A stretch of 64,000 nt of DNA, taken from assembly GCA_903913285.1 (NCBI GenBank), contig CAIWKO010000020.1, positions 62,001 through 126,000 of the forward strand. The letters run 5' to 3'. This document shows positions 1 through 9,193 of this stretch, one piece after another. Origin of the DNA: an uncultured Bacteroidales bacterium (GTDB lineage Bacteria > Bacteroidota > Bacteroidia > Bacteroidales > CAIWKO01). The first letter of the stretch is position 1, and each line of letters begins with the position of its first letter. The notes under the pieces were generated by a model, which searched no databases, was not told where the DNA came from, and was given only the letters and a program-made list of their open reading frames with translations. The translations under genes and the position numbers were made by a program.

Positions 1-88
1 CATTAAAACCTATTATTATACACCTAAGGTCAAATTATTATATCTGAATGAAATTTTAACATTATTTAACTTTTTTTACAGACTACCA

Positions 89-116
89 GATACCATATAC
101 CTGATACCATATACCT
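89..116. repeat. Two tandem copies of a 14-bp unit
   Basis: GATACCATATACCT occurs twice back to back, immediately before the 21-bp tandem array. It is directly visible in the sequence and no function is apparent. Confidence 0.8.
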
Positions 117-130
117 CTTTTCCATTTCCA

Positions 131-403
131 ATGCCTGAGTTTCCATTTCCAATGCCTGAGTTTGCATTTCCAATGCCCGAGTTTGCATTTCCAATGCCCG
201 AGGTAGCATTTCCAATGCCCGAGGTAGCGTTTCCAATGCCCGAGTTTGCATTACCAATGCCTGAGGTAGCATTTCCAATGCCCGAGGTAGCGATTCCAAT
301 GCCCGAGTTTGCATTTCCAATGCCTGAGGTAGCATTTCCAATGCCCGAGTTTGCATTTCCAATGCCCGAGGCAGCATTTCCAATGCCCGAATTTTCATTT
401 CCG
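131..403. repeat. 21-bp tandem array, 13 units
   Basis: Thirteen contiguous 21-bp units with the core ATGCCCGAGTTTGCATTTCCA and point variation at a few positions. Across each unit junction the sequence GCATT-TCC-AATGC forms a 5-bp dyad. Because 21 is divisible by three, open frames exist on both strands (a plus-strand MPEFAFP-type repeat and a minus-strand ALEMQTR-type repeat). No signal peptide or non-repetitive domain accompanies either, so I treat the array as non-coding. A second array with the same period and copy number lies at 61367-61639. Confidence 0.9.
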
Positions 404-480
404 TTGCAACACTAGCCATTCCTTATGTCATTTTATGTTTTTATAAATTTGCGAGCTCAAATCACCAATCACCAATCACC

Positions 481-506
481 AAAATCATGGCTCTTGGCTC
501 ATGGCT
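481..506 (+). repeat. Dispersed intergenic repeat (copy 1)
   Basis: A 26-bp block ending in CTCATGGCT has a near-identical inverted copy at 58856-58881 with one mismatch. Both copies are intergenic and next to short GATTAGTGATT-like or ATCACCA-like tandem stretches (461-480 here). This looks like a dispersed genomic repeat family. Confidence 0.65.
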
Positions 507-525
507 ATTGGCCTTTTATGTGGTT

Positions 526-558
526 AAAAAAAAAGCCCCGAAATTCTCCGGGGCTTTT
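526..558 (-). terminator. Rho-independent terminator of the T9SS protein gene
   Basis: Arms AAAAGCCCCG (531-540) and CGGGGCTTTT (549-558) pair perfectly around an 8-nt loop. A run of A on the plus strand (T on the minus strand) follows, 18 bases past the stop codon at 576. Confidence 0.9.
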
Positions 559-575
559 AAATAAGCAATTAGTAA

Positions 576-2621
576 CTATTGAACGATGAGCTTGGTGCAG
601 GAGAGTTTGTTTCCGCTTTGAACCTGTAGCACGAACAAGCCAGCCGCAATGCCGTTCAGGTCGATATCTTCGTTGAACACAGGGCCGCTGTAGTTGTTAT
701 ATTCAGTTGCATACACCATCTTTCCTTCGAGAGTCAGCAGGCGGATAGTGATATCGGAAGTGTTGTCGAGGGCAAAACTGAGGGTAAATTTACCGTTGTT
801 AGGGTTGGGATAGCACGAAACATCGCTTGCGAAACTGTTTTCGGCAATACCTGCGCAGGGCAGAACCGTTTGTGCTTTCGAAGCAGCATTGGTGCAGGTG
901 TTGGCATCGGTATAAGTGTAGGTGATGGTTTGGGTGCCAACTGCCGGGTTAAACACACCTGCGGTAACTCCCGTTCCGCTATAGGTGCCTCCTGCGGGCG
1001 TTCCGCCAGTGAGAGTGAACGGAGCAGCATCAATGCAAACATCTGCAAAGGCAGCAAGTGTTACCGTTGGAGCCGTATTGACCGTTATGGTTTTTGAATC
1101 GATGCCTGAGCAATTGTTGGCATCGGTATATGTATAGGTAATAGTTTGGGTTCCTGCCGAAGGATTGAAGCTACCCAAGCTAACTCCTGTTCCGCTGTAA
1201 ACACCTCCTGCAGGCAATCCGCCAATGAGTGTATATGCTGAAGCATTGCTGCACAGATCGGCAAATGCATCCAGAGTAGCCGTTGGTGCAGTATTTACGG
1301 TTAAAGTTTGCGAATCGCTGCTTGTACAGCCATTGGCATCGGTATAGGTGTAAGTGATGGTTTGGGTGCCGGATAAGGGGTCGAAGCTTCCCCCCGAAAT
1401 ACCGGTTCCGCTGTAGATACCTCCCGTAGGATCACCTCCGGTTAAAACGATCAAACCTATATTACTGCAGGCTGCATCGAAAGCAGTTAACTGAACTACA
1501 GGCGGAGGATTGACCATTACTAATGCTGAATCTTTTTGCAGGCAACCGTAAGTATCGGTCAAAGTATACGTGACGGTTTGCGAACCAACTGAAGGATCGA
1601 AGCTGCCCGCGCTGACACCTGTTCCGGAATAAATACCTCCTGTTGGAGTTCCTTCGATGAGGGTATAGAGAGAGCCGTTGGTGCAGAGCGAAGGCAAGGT
1701 GGCCAAAGTGGCACCGTTGGTTGGACAATTAACCGTAATTGAATATGCACTGCTTCCCGTACATCCGCTGGCATCGTTCACGGTAACCGTGAAGTTGAAT
1801 GTTCCTGTCGAGTTCGGTGTTCCGGTTAATGCCCCGCCGGATGAAAGTGTTACACCGGGAGGCAGCGAGCCTGCAGCTACGGTAAAAGTGGGGGCACCAA
1901 GCGCACCTGTTTGCGATAAAGATTGGTTATAGACAACTCCTGCAGTGCCGTTGGGTAAGGAGGGAGGCCCCAGGGTGAAGGTAGGACAAACATAAGGAGT
2001 ATAAATAAAGTTATCAATTCCGATATAATCGCCGTTAAGCCCTGTAGGGCCTCCGCTGGTGACATAATAGCGGAATGCGAATCTGCCTGAGGTGGGAGCA
2101 GTCAGGCCGCTGATGGTGATGGTGTATTGTGTCCAGGTAACAGGATAAACTCCCAGTATAAGCGTAGGATTAATATTCAGTAGCAGCGTCGTGAAATCGC
2201 CCACAGCAGCAGGACCTGTCCCCACGTTGGTACTAGTTCCATTGGTACTCATGCGAAACTGCAAACGATCGGGATAGGCAGTATCGGGATCTACTCTTCG
2301 GGTATAAAATTTTACCACATCTCCGTTTTTAATAGTAAAATTGGGAGTCACCAACCAATTGCTGATATCGTTGTTAAGGGTTGTATTGTTGAAATTAGCA
2401 GCAATATATGCTGTAGCAGCCCCGTTAAACGCGTTGAAAACTGTTGAACTGCCCTGAAACCAGTTGGTAGTGCCAACAACAGTGCTGTTGTTTTGCATAA
2501 ACCATCCACTCCCTGTAAGATTGGTAATGTTGTTGAAATTTTCGGTTAATTGAGCCGAAACGGGTTTTAGCATCATCAATAATACTGCCACCCACAATGT
2601 TTTTAAGTAAAAATTTTTCAT
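576..2621 (-). CDS. T9SS-exported multidomain surface protein
   Basis: A 681-residue secreted protein of unknown ligand. Residues 1-23 are a signal peptide ending KPVSA before QL. Residues about 24-205 resemble a choice-of-anchor-J/lectin-like beta domain with many Asn and Thr. Residues about 212-296 match the putative Ig (He_PIG) pattern, with LPPGVTLS and GTPNSTGTF. Four repeats of about 75 residues follow, each with a GGIYSGTGVS-like segment and a GTQTITYTYTDANGC-like end. The last 80 residues (YPNPNNGKFTL through KLIVQ) are a type A sorting domain used by the type IX secretion system. Likely displayed on or released from the outer membrane as an adhesin or binding protein. It is monocistronic, with its own terminator. 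Export route is well supported; function is not. Confidence 0.85.
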   Translation of the reverse strand: MKNFYLKTLWVAVLLMMLKPVSAQLTENFNNITNLTGSGWFMQNNSTVVGTTNWFQGSSTVFNAFNGAATAYIAANFNNTTLNNDISNWLVTPNFTIKNGDVVKFYTRRVDPDTAYPDRLQFRMSTNGTSTNVGTGPAAVGDFTTLLLNINPTLILGVYPVTWTQYTITISGLTAPTSGRFAFRYYVTSGGPTGLNGDYIGIDNFIYTPYVCPTFTLGPPSLPNGTAGVVYNQSLSQTGALGAPTFTVAAGSLPPGVTLSSGGALTGTPNSTGTFNFTVTVNDASGCTGSSAYSITVNCPTNGATLATLPSLCTNGSLYTLIEGTPTGGIYSGTGVSAGSFDPSVGSQTVTYTLTDTYGCLQKDSALVMVNPPPVVQLTAFDAACSNIGLIVLTGGDPTGGIYSGTGISGGSFDPLSGTQTITYTYTDANGCTSSDSQTLTVNTAPTATLDAFADLCSNASAYTLIGGLPAGGVYSGTGVSLGSFNPSAGTQTITYTYTDANNCSGIDSKTITVNTAPTVTLAAFADVCIDAAPFTLTGGTPAGGTYSGTGVTAGVFNPAVGTQTITYTYTDANTCTNAASKAQTVLPCAGIAENSFASDVSCYPNPNNGKFTLSFALDNTSDITIRLLTLEGKMVYATEYNNYSGPVFNEDIDLNGIAAGLFVLQVQSGNKLSCTKLIVQ

Positions 2622-2785
2622 AATTTTAGGGTTTTCGTTAACAATTATTTAATGAATGAGACAACAATTATACGAAATAATTTGGAGATTTCAAAGAGAA
2701 ATGTGAAAAAAATGTAAAATTATTTATACACGAAAAATCCTGTATAATTTTTTTATACAGGATACTATAATATAATGTAAAGGGA

Positions 2786-2812
2786 GAAAAAAAACGCCTG
2801 AAATCAGGCGTT
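2786..2812 (-). terminator. Terminator downstream of the lolA-like gene
   Basis: AACGCCTG (2793-2800) and CAGGCGTT (2805-2812) form an 8-bp stem with a 4-nt loop. An A-run on the plus strand follows in the direction of minus-strand transcription. It begins 8 bases past the stop codon. Confidence 0.85.
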
Positions 2813-2819
2813 AGTTATT

Positions 2820-3467
2820 TTATCGAAGGTCGATCACTTCCACACCGGGATGGTCAGCATTTTTGAAGGTGAACTTCGTATCGGACACTACCTTGTTGGT
2901 GACAAATTTGGTAACGGTGTAGGTATAAACGGTTGAACCGTTCTTGTCGTAAATGATAGCGTTTACGATCTGTTTTTTTGTTTTATCAATTTCAACTCTC
3001 ATTTTAAAATAGGAGCGGGCTTTGAGAGGAGTGAGGTCGATGATCTGGAAAATAACGGCACCGCGTGTTTCTTCTTTAATAAATTTTGGAGTAAAGCTTT
3101 TATCGTAGCCCGTTAAAAGTTTTGCAGGGTTCATAGCCTGATCGTCGTTAGGGTTGTTGGTGTTGATCTGAACTTCGTTGTTATCTTTGATATAGGTCCA
3201 CACGGTTTTGCCATCGCTCATAATTTGTTGTCCGGAGAATTCGAGCCAGAATTTATCGCCTTTCATGGTGGCAACACCTGTTTTGGTTTCGTTGATCTTT
3301 TTGGTTTTATTTTCCATTTTGTAGGAAAACGCGATATCGATAGAAGTGTATTGTTTGGTTTGGGCACACACGCCGTCGAGAATTGCTTTGGCTTTTGCGT
3401 TATCTTGTGCCGAAATCTTAAACGAAACCGTAGCGAGCACAAGCAGCATTAAAATTAGTTTTTTCAT
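2820..3467 (-). CDS. lolA: LolA-like outer-membrane lipoprotein carrier
   Basis: A 215-residue periplasmic protein with a signal peptide (residues 1-20, ending ISAQD). The body fits the LolA/LolB fold: an amphipathic opening helix (AKAKAILDGVC), then strands containing GDKFWLEFSGQQIMSDGKTVWTY, a typical LolA segment, and a PAKLLTGY turn. LolA accepts lipoproteins released by LolCDE and carries them to the outer membrane. The gene starts 15 bases after the ftsK stop and shares its transcription unit, ending at a clear terminator. ftsK-lolA adjacency is common in Bacteroidota. Identification rests on overall pattern, since LolA proteins are divergent. Confidence 0.75.
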   Translation of the reverse strand: MKKLILMLLVLATVSFKISAQDNAKAKAILDGVCAQTKQYTSIDIAFSYKMENKTKKINETKTGVATMKGDKFWLEFSGQQIMSDGKTVWTYIKDNNEVQINTNNPNDDQAMNPAKLLTGYDKSFTPKFIKEETRGAVIFQIIDLTPLKARSYFKMRVEIDKTKKQIVNAIIYDKNGSTVYTYTVTKFVTNKVVSDTKFTFKNADHPGVEVIDLR

Positions 3468-3482
3468 TTTATGTATAGTTTT

Positions 3483-6017
3483 TTAAAGATTGTTTCTTAT
3501 ATCAGACAAAAATTGTTCCAAAGAGTTTAGGTCGTGAATTTTCACGTCTCTGGCTTTGCTACCTTCAAAAGGTCCGACTATGCCGGCCGATTCGAGCTGG
3601 TCGATGATGCGTCCTGCGCGGTTGTATCCCAGTTTTAGTTTGCGCTGCAGCAATGATGTGGAACCATGTTGATGGGTGACAATAACCCGCGCGGCTTCTT
3701 CGAACATTTCGTCGCGTTCGGAAGGATCGAGATTTTTAACAGATTCGTTTTCTTCGTCGGGACAGTCGGGTAGTTCGAAAGCGCTGGGGTAGCCCCGTTG
3801 CTGGCCAACAAACTCTGTTATTTCTTCTACTTCGGGCGTATCGATAAAAGCACATTGCAGGCGTATCATCTCGCTACCTGTTGATAACAGCATGTCGCCA
3901 CGGCCTATAAGCTGGTCGGCACCGCCCGAATCGAGTATGGTGCGCGAATCGATCTTTGAGATAACACGGTAGGCAATACGGGCAGGGAAATTTGCTTTGA
4001 TGGTACCCGTTATCACGTTAACGGAAGGACGCTGCGTAGCCACGATCAAATGTATGCCAATGGCGCGGGCAAGCTGAGCCAAACGTGTCATAGGTGTTTC
4101 AATTTCTTTGCCAGCCGTCATGATGAGGTCGGCAAATTCATCGACGATGAGCACGATGTAAGGCAGAAAATGATGTCCTTCATTGGGGTTCAGTTTGCGG
4201 GCAATAAATTTGGCATTATATTCTTTTATGGTTCTGACGTTAGCATTCTTCAGCATGTCGTAGCGGATATCCATTTCGATGCATAAAGAATTGAGTGTAC
4301 GCACCACTTTGCGGATATCGGTAATAATAGCATCCTCAGCATCGGGAAGCTTTGCCAGATAATGGCGCTCGATCTTTGAAAATAAGGTCAGCTCTACTTT
4401 TTTCGGGTCGATGAGTACGAATTTGAGTTGAGCGGGATGTTTCTTATATAATAATGAAGTGATGATAGCATTCAAGCCTACTGACTTTCCCTGTCCGGTT
4501 GCACCGGCCATTAAAAGATGCGGCATCTTAGCCAAATCGGCCACGAAACTTTTGTTGGAAATTGTTTTTCCCAAACCAATGGGCAGATCGTAGGTGTTGT
4601 TTTGAAATGCATCGGAAGCAATGATGGAGCGCATAGAAACGATCTTGGGATTTTGGTTCGGAACCTCGATACCAATAGTTCCTTTGCCCGGCATGGGAGC
4701 AATGATGCGGATGCCCAAGGCAGATAAACTCAACGCAATGTCGTCTTCCAGATTTTTTATTTTCGAGATACGCACACCGGGAGCCGGAACAATTTCGTAG
4801 AGTGTAACGGTTGGTCCGATGGTGGCATTAATTTTATCGATCTGTATAGAATAATTGTTGAGGGTTTTCAGAATGCGGTTCTTATTGGCTTCCAATTCGT
4901 CGTTCTGCACACTGATATTTCCCGTATCGTATTCCTTAAGCATATCGATGGTGGGAAACTGATAGGATGATAATTCTAAAGTAGGATCGTATTCGGTATC
5001 GATGGTAAAATGTTCTTTTTCCTGGTCTGCTTCGGGCACCACAATAATATCACTATCGATATCGTCGACAGCATTGATGGTGAACGGAATATTAGACCGG
5101 TCGATCACCTCGTTCTTATCGTTAAAACTATTATCCAGTTCTATGGAGTTACCTTCGTTGGACAGGCCCGGTTTGGTTTTGAACTCAAATTCGACTTCCG
5201 GTCCGTCTTCTTCATCGTTCAGGTTATCGATAACAGTGTTATGCGAAGAAAATTCGTTTTTGGCGTTACGTTGCTCATAGATAAACTCGCCGTCGTCGGG
5301 TAACACTTCTTCTTCGTCTTCTCTGACTTTTTTCTGCCAGCGTTTATGGATATTATATTCGATGATGAGAAAACATGCAAAGAGAAAGAATAAAAGTATA
5401 CCTGCACCAATTTTTCCAATGACACTATAGAGCCAGGTGTTTACCTGATAGCCGAATGATCCGCCATAGTCTTCGGACCTGAGAAAGAAGGATGTGGTAA
5501 CAGAGATCCAAATTAACGCGAAGATCACATATTTTGTGGCCTTTCCCAGAGGAAACAAGGTTACATTGATAAAAAGTTTGATTCCAACCAGGAATATCCA
5601 TATCATAAACAGATAGGAAGCAACACCAAACCACTTTTTAATAAATAAATACGAGACCACTGCACCGATCTTACCCATCCAGTTTTCGGACAGTAAGGAG
5701 TTATCGGTAAGAACTCTGTGTGAGGGATTATAGGGAATATTATCATCAACTTTCCAGCTGAACAGGTAGGATGTGAAAGCAATAAGCAGGTAAAATGCCG
5801 ATAATAATAAGAAGAGACCTAATACTTTTTGAAACTTGTCACTTTTGATGGTATCAATAATTCCTATTGAAGATTTCTTCTGTTTTTTTTCTTTTTTAGG
5901 TTTACTGATCTTTTCTTTTACGGGAGTTTCTTTTTTAGGAACAGTTTCTTTGTTCTCAGAAACTGCAGGTTCTTCTCTTAAGGTATTTTTTGAAAATGTA
6001 AATTCTTTTCGGGGCAT
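3483..6017 (-). CDS. ftsK: FtsK/SpoIIIE DNA translocase
   Basis: An 844-residue septal DNA pump that clears and aligns chromosome termini at division. A Lys/Glu-rich cytoplasmic stretch is followed by about four membrane segments (roughly residues 65-225). An acidic linker leads to the alpha-beta motor, with Walker A GATGQGKSVGLN near residue 505 and Walker B IVLIVDEFADL near 630. The C-terminal gamma winged helix (LLQRKLKLGYNRAGRIIDQLE, about 775-835) reads polar KOPS-like sites. Length and order are normal for Bacteroidota FtsK. The start at MPRKEF is the first Met of the frame. It is cotranscribed with the lolA-like gene. Confidence 0.96.
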   Translation of the reverse strand: MPRKEFTFSKNTLREEPAVSENKETVPKKETPVKEKISKPKKEKKQKKSSIGIIDTIKSDKFQKVLGLFLLLSAFYLLIAFTSYLFSWKVDDNIPYNPSHRVLTDNSLLSENWMGKIGAVVSYLFIKKWFGVASYLFMIWIFLVGIKLFINVTLFPLGKATKYVIFALIWISVTTSFFLRSEDYGGSFGYQVNTWLYSVIGKIGAGILLFFLFACFLIIEYNIHKRWQKKVREDEEEVLPDDGEFIYEQRNAKNEFSSHNTVIDNLNDEEDGPEVEFEFKTKPGLSNEGNSIELDNSFNDKNEVIDRSNIPFTINAVDDIDSDIIVVPEADQEKEHFTIDTEYDPTLELSSYQFPTIDMLKEYDTGNISVQNDELEANKNRILKTLNNYSIQIDKINATIGPTVTLYEIVPAPGVRISKIKNLEDDIALSLSALGIRIIAPMPGKGTIGIEVPNQNPKIVSMRSIIASDAFQNNTYDLPIGLGKTISNKSFVADLAKMPHLLMAGATGQGKSVGLNAIITSLLYKKHPAQLKFVLIDPKKVELTLFSKIERHYLAKLPDAEDAIITDIRKVVRTLNSLCIEMDIRYDMLKNANVRTIKEYNAKFIARKLNPNEGHHFLPYIVLIVDEFADLIMTAGKEIETPMTRLAQLARAIGIHLIVATQRPSVNVITGTIKANFPARIAYRVISKIDSRTILDSGGADQLIGRGDMLLSTGSEMIRLQCAFIDTPEVEEITEFVGQQRGYPSAFELPDCPDEENESVKNLDPSERDEMFEEAARVIVTHQHGSTSLLQRKLKLGYNRAGRIIDQLESAGIVGPFEGSKARDVKIHDLNSLEQFLSDIRNNL

Positions 6018-6055
6018 TTTACGTTAGAATTATCTTGTAATTTGTGTTAATAAAT

Positions 6056-6083
6056 AAAAATCCTCTGGTGTCAGAGGATTTTT
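6056..6083 (-). terminator. Terminator between the envelope-protein gene and ftsK
   Basis: AAAAATCCTCTG and CAGAGGATTTTT are perfect 12-base arms around GTGT. The hairpin lies 19 bases past the stop of the 6102-6791 gene and separates it from ftsK. The symmetric A/T flanks could terminate in either direction. Confidence 0.9.
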
Positions 6084-6101
6084 ATTAAATTGACATTCAA
6101 G

Positions 6102-6791
6102 TTATTCTTTACCTTTCATCTGATCCATCATTTGTTGCTTTTCTTCAGGAGTTAGCTCAACATAATCTGAAGGAATCAGAAAATCTGTATCTTTTACTTT
6201 ACCTTTTTTAACTTCACTTGCAGTAAATGTAGTGATAATACCATCAGCTGTTGTAGCAACATATTCCAAGGGAACACCTTTAAGTTTGTTAAACTGTCCA
6301 CCGTAGTTCAAAGCTTCACCACCCAATTCTTCAGTATAATATATGGTAGTAGTGTTTAAAGCGCCTTCTTCATTTTTTTCGTTATAAACAGCTTTTTTGC
6401 AAACATATCCGGCAATAGTTTTAGTTTCATCAGAATATTTTATTTCGGGTGCAGGTTCTTCGGCTATTTTTTTATCAATTTCGGCGGTTGCCATTTTGTA
6501 ATATTTTTTATCACCCATAATATCCAACAAGGTAGTTTGTGATTTTGCATCGCCGTCGGTAATAATATCAATATTAACTGCTCCTAAAGGAATGCTCATT
6601 TTTTGTTTGTTATCATAGATCGAAACGATCAAGGTTTTGGGTTGTTGAGCTGCTGTTGCTGCATCGATAGTTCCGGAATATGCGATGGTATAATTGATCA
6701 CACCTCTGAATTTTTTTTGTGCGAAACTTCCACAGTTAAAAGCCAAGCTTATAACGACAAGAATTACTAATGTTCTGATTGAATTTTTCAT
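6102..6791 (-). CDS. Secreted GLPGLI/DUF4412-like envelope protein
   Basis: A protein of 229 residues using the Met at 6791 (MKNSIRTLVILVV), which begins a proper signal peptide ending SFAQ. An upstream in-frame Met at 6851 falls inside the promoter, so I reject it. The mature part is a beta-rich periplasmic or outer-membrane-associated domain. It has a GVINYTIAYSG opening, a metal- or lipid-binding-like core with IAGYVCKKAVY, and a charged end (EEKQQMMDQMKGKE). The pattern (export, then Y...G...C-K-A) resembles the GLPGLI and DUF4412 families of Bacteroidota, whose function is unknown. Monocistronic, with a clear promoter and terminator. Confidence 0.7.
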   Translation of the reverse strand: MKNSIRTLVILVVISLAFNCGSFAQKKFRGVINYTIAYSGTIDAATAAQQPKTLIVSIYDNKQKMSIPLGAVNIDIITDGDAKSQTTLLDIMGDKKYYKMATAEIDKKIAEEPAPEIKYSDETKTIAGYVCKKAVYNEKNEEGALNTTTIYYTEELGGEALNYGGQFNKLKGVPLEYVATTADGIITTFTASEVKKGKVKDTDFLIPSDYVELTPEEKQQMMDQMKGKE

Positions 6792-6822
6792 AAATATTGT
6801 TTTTAAATTTTCAACGTTTTTG

Positions 6823-6852
6823 CAAATATAATACCATTTATTTAGATACAAA
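6823..6852 (-). promoter_or_regulatory. Bacteroidota-type promoter
   Basis: On the minus strand, TTTG (6852-6849) and TATATTTG (6830-6823) are separated by 18 bases. This matches the -33 TTTG / -7 TAnnTTTG consensus recognised by the Bacteroidota primary sigma factor. It sits about 32 bases above the ATG at 6791 and decides that start. Confidence 0.65.
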
Positions 6853-6926
6853 TTTATCCATTAAGAATTAAATTGAAACCAACAGTTAATAAAGTTATCA
6901 ATAGAGAAATTAACAGCAGCAAGTTG

Positions 6927-8318
6927 TTAATATCCCAATACTTTCATCATTGATTTATAGCTTTGCTCTTTGGCAAAGAGTTTCGTAAAAAGTTCCCCAT
7001 CTTCGTCTTTGTCGATCAATATATGTTTTGGGGCAGGAGTGAGGCAATGCTGGATACCTCCGTATCCGCCTAATGATTCCTGATAAGCTCCGGTATGAAA
7101 TAATCCGATATAAAGAGGTGCGTCTTCGATGAATTTAGGCAAGAAAACAGCGTTTGCATGAGCTTCGGCATTGTAGAAATCGTGACTATCACACGTAAGT
7201 CCACCGAGGTGAACCCTCTGGTATTCTCTTTCCCAATTATTGACAGCTAACAGTACGAATCGCTGATTTATTGCCCAGGTGTCGGGCAAAGTAGTCATGA
7301 AGGAACTATCGATCATATTCCATAACTCACGATCGTTTTGTTGTTTTTGACCTAATATGGAGTAAAGAACTGCTCCGCTTTCACCAACTGTATACGAACC
7401 GAACTCACTAAATATATTCGGATCAACTGTTTTGTTTTGCTGACAAATTGTTTTAATCTGAGAAACGATCTCCTCTGCCATGTACTCATAATCATAGTCG
7501 AATGCAAGTGAATTCTTCACAGGAAACCCTCCGCCAATGTTCAAGGAGTCTAATTCTTTGCAGTATTTTTTTAATTCGCAGTACACATTAACACACTTGG
7601 ATAATTCGTTCCAATAGTAGGCAGAATCTCTAATACCCGTGTTAATAAAGAAATGAAGCATCTTAAGTTCAAATTTCGGATTATGTCTGATCTTTGATTT
7701 ATAAAAATCGACAATATCATTGTAGCGGATACCCAGACGTGAGGTGTAGAAATCGAACTGAGGCTCTTCTTCAGAAGCAATACGGATACCAAGCTTACAT
7801 TTTTTTGTAATAAGTTTTTCAATCCGGGTAAATTCATCTTTGTTGTCCAGAACAGGAATAGTGTTTGTAAAGTTGTTATTGACCAGTTCGCATATACTTT
7901 CCAGATAACCTTCTTTCTTAAAACCGTTGCATATAATATAGGTGTTCTTATCGATAAGTTTATTTTCAAACAGATGATTTATGATGTTGATATCAAACTC
8001 AGAAGAGGTTTCGATGTGGATATCGTTTTTCAGAGCTTCTTCAAGAATGAATGAAAAGTGTGAACTCTTGGTACAATAAGAATAATAGTAATCGCCCTGA
8101 TAGTCGGCTTTTGCAATGGCAACATTAAACAGCTTTTTAGCCTTTTGAATTTGAGCCGATATTTTTGGTAAATATGATATCTTTAATGGAGTTCCGTATT
8201 GCTTTATCATGTCCATTAAGCATATTCCATTGAAATAAAGTTCATTGTCAATAACCTTGAATTCTTCTTGCGGGAAGTCGAAAGTTTGTTCAATTAGGTC
8301 GATATATTTGTTTTTCAT
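6927..8318 (-). CDS. speA: Arginine decarboxylase-like PLP enzyme (fold type III)
   Basis: A 463-residue cytoplasmic enzyme of the alanine-racemase fold. Residue K84 in YYSYCTKSSHFSF is the expected pyridoxal phosphate lysine. A glycine-rich phosphate loop (LNIGGGFPVKN) is near residue 262. The C-terminal beta domain holds GGLTCDSHDFY and HTGAYQESLGG, resembling the CDSDG and GAYQE segments of biosynthetic arginine decarboxylase. The reaction would be arginine to agmatine plus CO2, feeding polyamine synthesis. It is shorter than E. coli SpeA (about 650 residues). A diaminopimelate or carboxynorspermidine decarboxylase is the alternative. Single gene, divergent from the redox locus. Confidence 0.7.
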   Translation of the reverse strand: MKNKYIDLIEQTFDFPQEEFKVIDNELYFNGICLMDMIKQYGTPLKISYLPKISAQIQKAKKLFNVAIAKADYQGDYYYSYCTKSSHFSFILEEALKNDIHIETSSEFDINIINHLFENKLIDKNTYIICNGFKKEGYLESICELVNNNFTNTIPVLDNKDEFTRIEKLITKKCKLGIRIASEEEPQFDFYTSRLGIRYNDIVDFYKSKIRHNPKFELKMLHFFINTGIRDSAYYWNELSKCVNVYCELKKYCKELDSLNIGGGFPVKNSLAFDYDYEYMAEEIVSQIKTICQQNKTVDPNIFSEFGSYTVGESGAVLYSILGQKQQNDRELWNMIDSSFMTTLPDTWAINQRFVLLAVNNWEREYQRVHLGGLTCDSHDFYNAEAHANAVFLPKFIEDAPLYIGLFHTGAYQESLGGYGGIQHCLTPAPKHILIDKDEDGELFTKLFAKEQSYKSMMKVLGY

Positions 8319-8627
8319 GGCAGAAGTAAGTTAGTTACATTATAAAAAAAAACAAAATGTAAGTGAGTTGGATGTACAAATTTTTTACAAAAATAACTAT
8401 TTTAATGTTAATTGATTTGCTTTTCTGTCTTTTTTATTTTTCACATTTATTGTGGTATTATTAGATAGGTGTAAAAATGAATTTCAAATACGTGTATCAC
8501 GTAAAGAAAAACAAAACACTGGGAAACAATACTTCAGTTCTTATTTGGAATTTGTTTAAATTATAGCTTATTCTCAATGTGAATAAACAATATTATAATT
8601 TTAGCCGCTAATTTAAAATTCTAAAGT
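8319..8627. other. Divergent intergenic region
   Basis: 309 AT-rich bases between the divergent decarboxylase gene and the redox operon. Minus-strand TATTTTTG (8395-8388) is a possible -7 element for the decarboxylase, and plus-strand TAATTTTA (8596-8603) is a weaker one for nuoE. Neither has a convincing -33 partner. I see no RNA gene or riboswitch. Confidence 0.4.
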
Positions 8628-9161
8628 ATGAGAATTGCCAGAATAAGAGAAAAGAAACAAGAAGATACGATCGAAGTAGTTGATTTAAAATTGTTAGACC
8701 CTATCATAGAAAAATTCAAATTCACCAAGGGTAATATGATTCCAATTTTACAACATACCCAAAATTTATATGGATTTGTTCCTAAAGAAGCTTTTGTGAA
8801 AATTGCTCAGGAAACGGGTTTAAAGTTAAGTGATATGTATGGTGTTGCTACATTTTATGCCCAATTTCGTTTGAAGCCTGTTGGAAAATATATTATAAAG
8901 GTATGTCATGGTACAGCCTGTCATGTTCAGAATTCAACAGCAATAACAGAAGCATTGCAGGAAGAACTTGGAGTGAAAGACGGTGAAACTACTGAAGATA
9001 ATCTATTTACACTTGAGTCAGTTGCTTGTTTGGGATGTTGTTCATTGGCACCTGTTATGATGATAGGCGATGAAACATTTGGCAAATTAACTGATAAGTC
9101 GTCCAGAGAAGTGATACGTAAAATTCGAGAAGGCGAAATAGGTACGCCATGCAAAAACTAA
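8628..9161 (+). CDS. nuoE: NuoE/HndA-type thioredoxin-like [2Fe-2S] subunit
   Basis: A 177-residue 24-kDa-type subunit. A helical N-terminal part (PIIEKFKFTKGNMIPILQHTQ) precedes the thioredoxin-like ferredoxin domain. C93-x4-C98 (CHGTACHV) and C134-x3-C138 (CLGCCS) give the standard [2Fe-2S] ligand set. In complex I and in bifurcating hydrogenases this subunit works with NuoF in electron exchange with NADH. It is the first gene of a seven-gene plus-strand cluster, and the next true start is 32 bases downstream. The neighbours argue for a soluble HndA-like role rather than complex I, because no membrane subunits are encoded nearby. Confidence 0.92.
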   Translation: MRIARIREKKQEDTIEVVDLKLLDPIIEKFKFTKGNMIPILQHTQNLYGFVPKEAFVKIAQETGLKLSDMYGVATFYAQFRLKPVGKYIIKVCHGTACHVQNSTAITEALQEELGVKDGETTEDNLFTLESVACLGCCSLAPVMMIGDETFGKLTDKSSREVIRKIREGEIGTPCKN

Positions 9162-9193
9162 ATCATAAAAAAAAGCTACAAAAATCAATTATT

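Noticed and set aside
131-415. Open frames on both strands of the first tandem array
   Set aside because: They consist only of the 21-bp repeat, which stays open because its length is divisible by three; no export signal or other domain is attached.
6792-6851. N-terminal extension of the envelope protein
   Set aside because: It covers the promoter elements at 6823-6852 and would bury the signal peptide.
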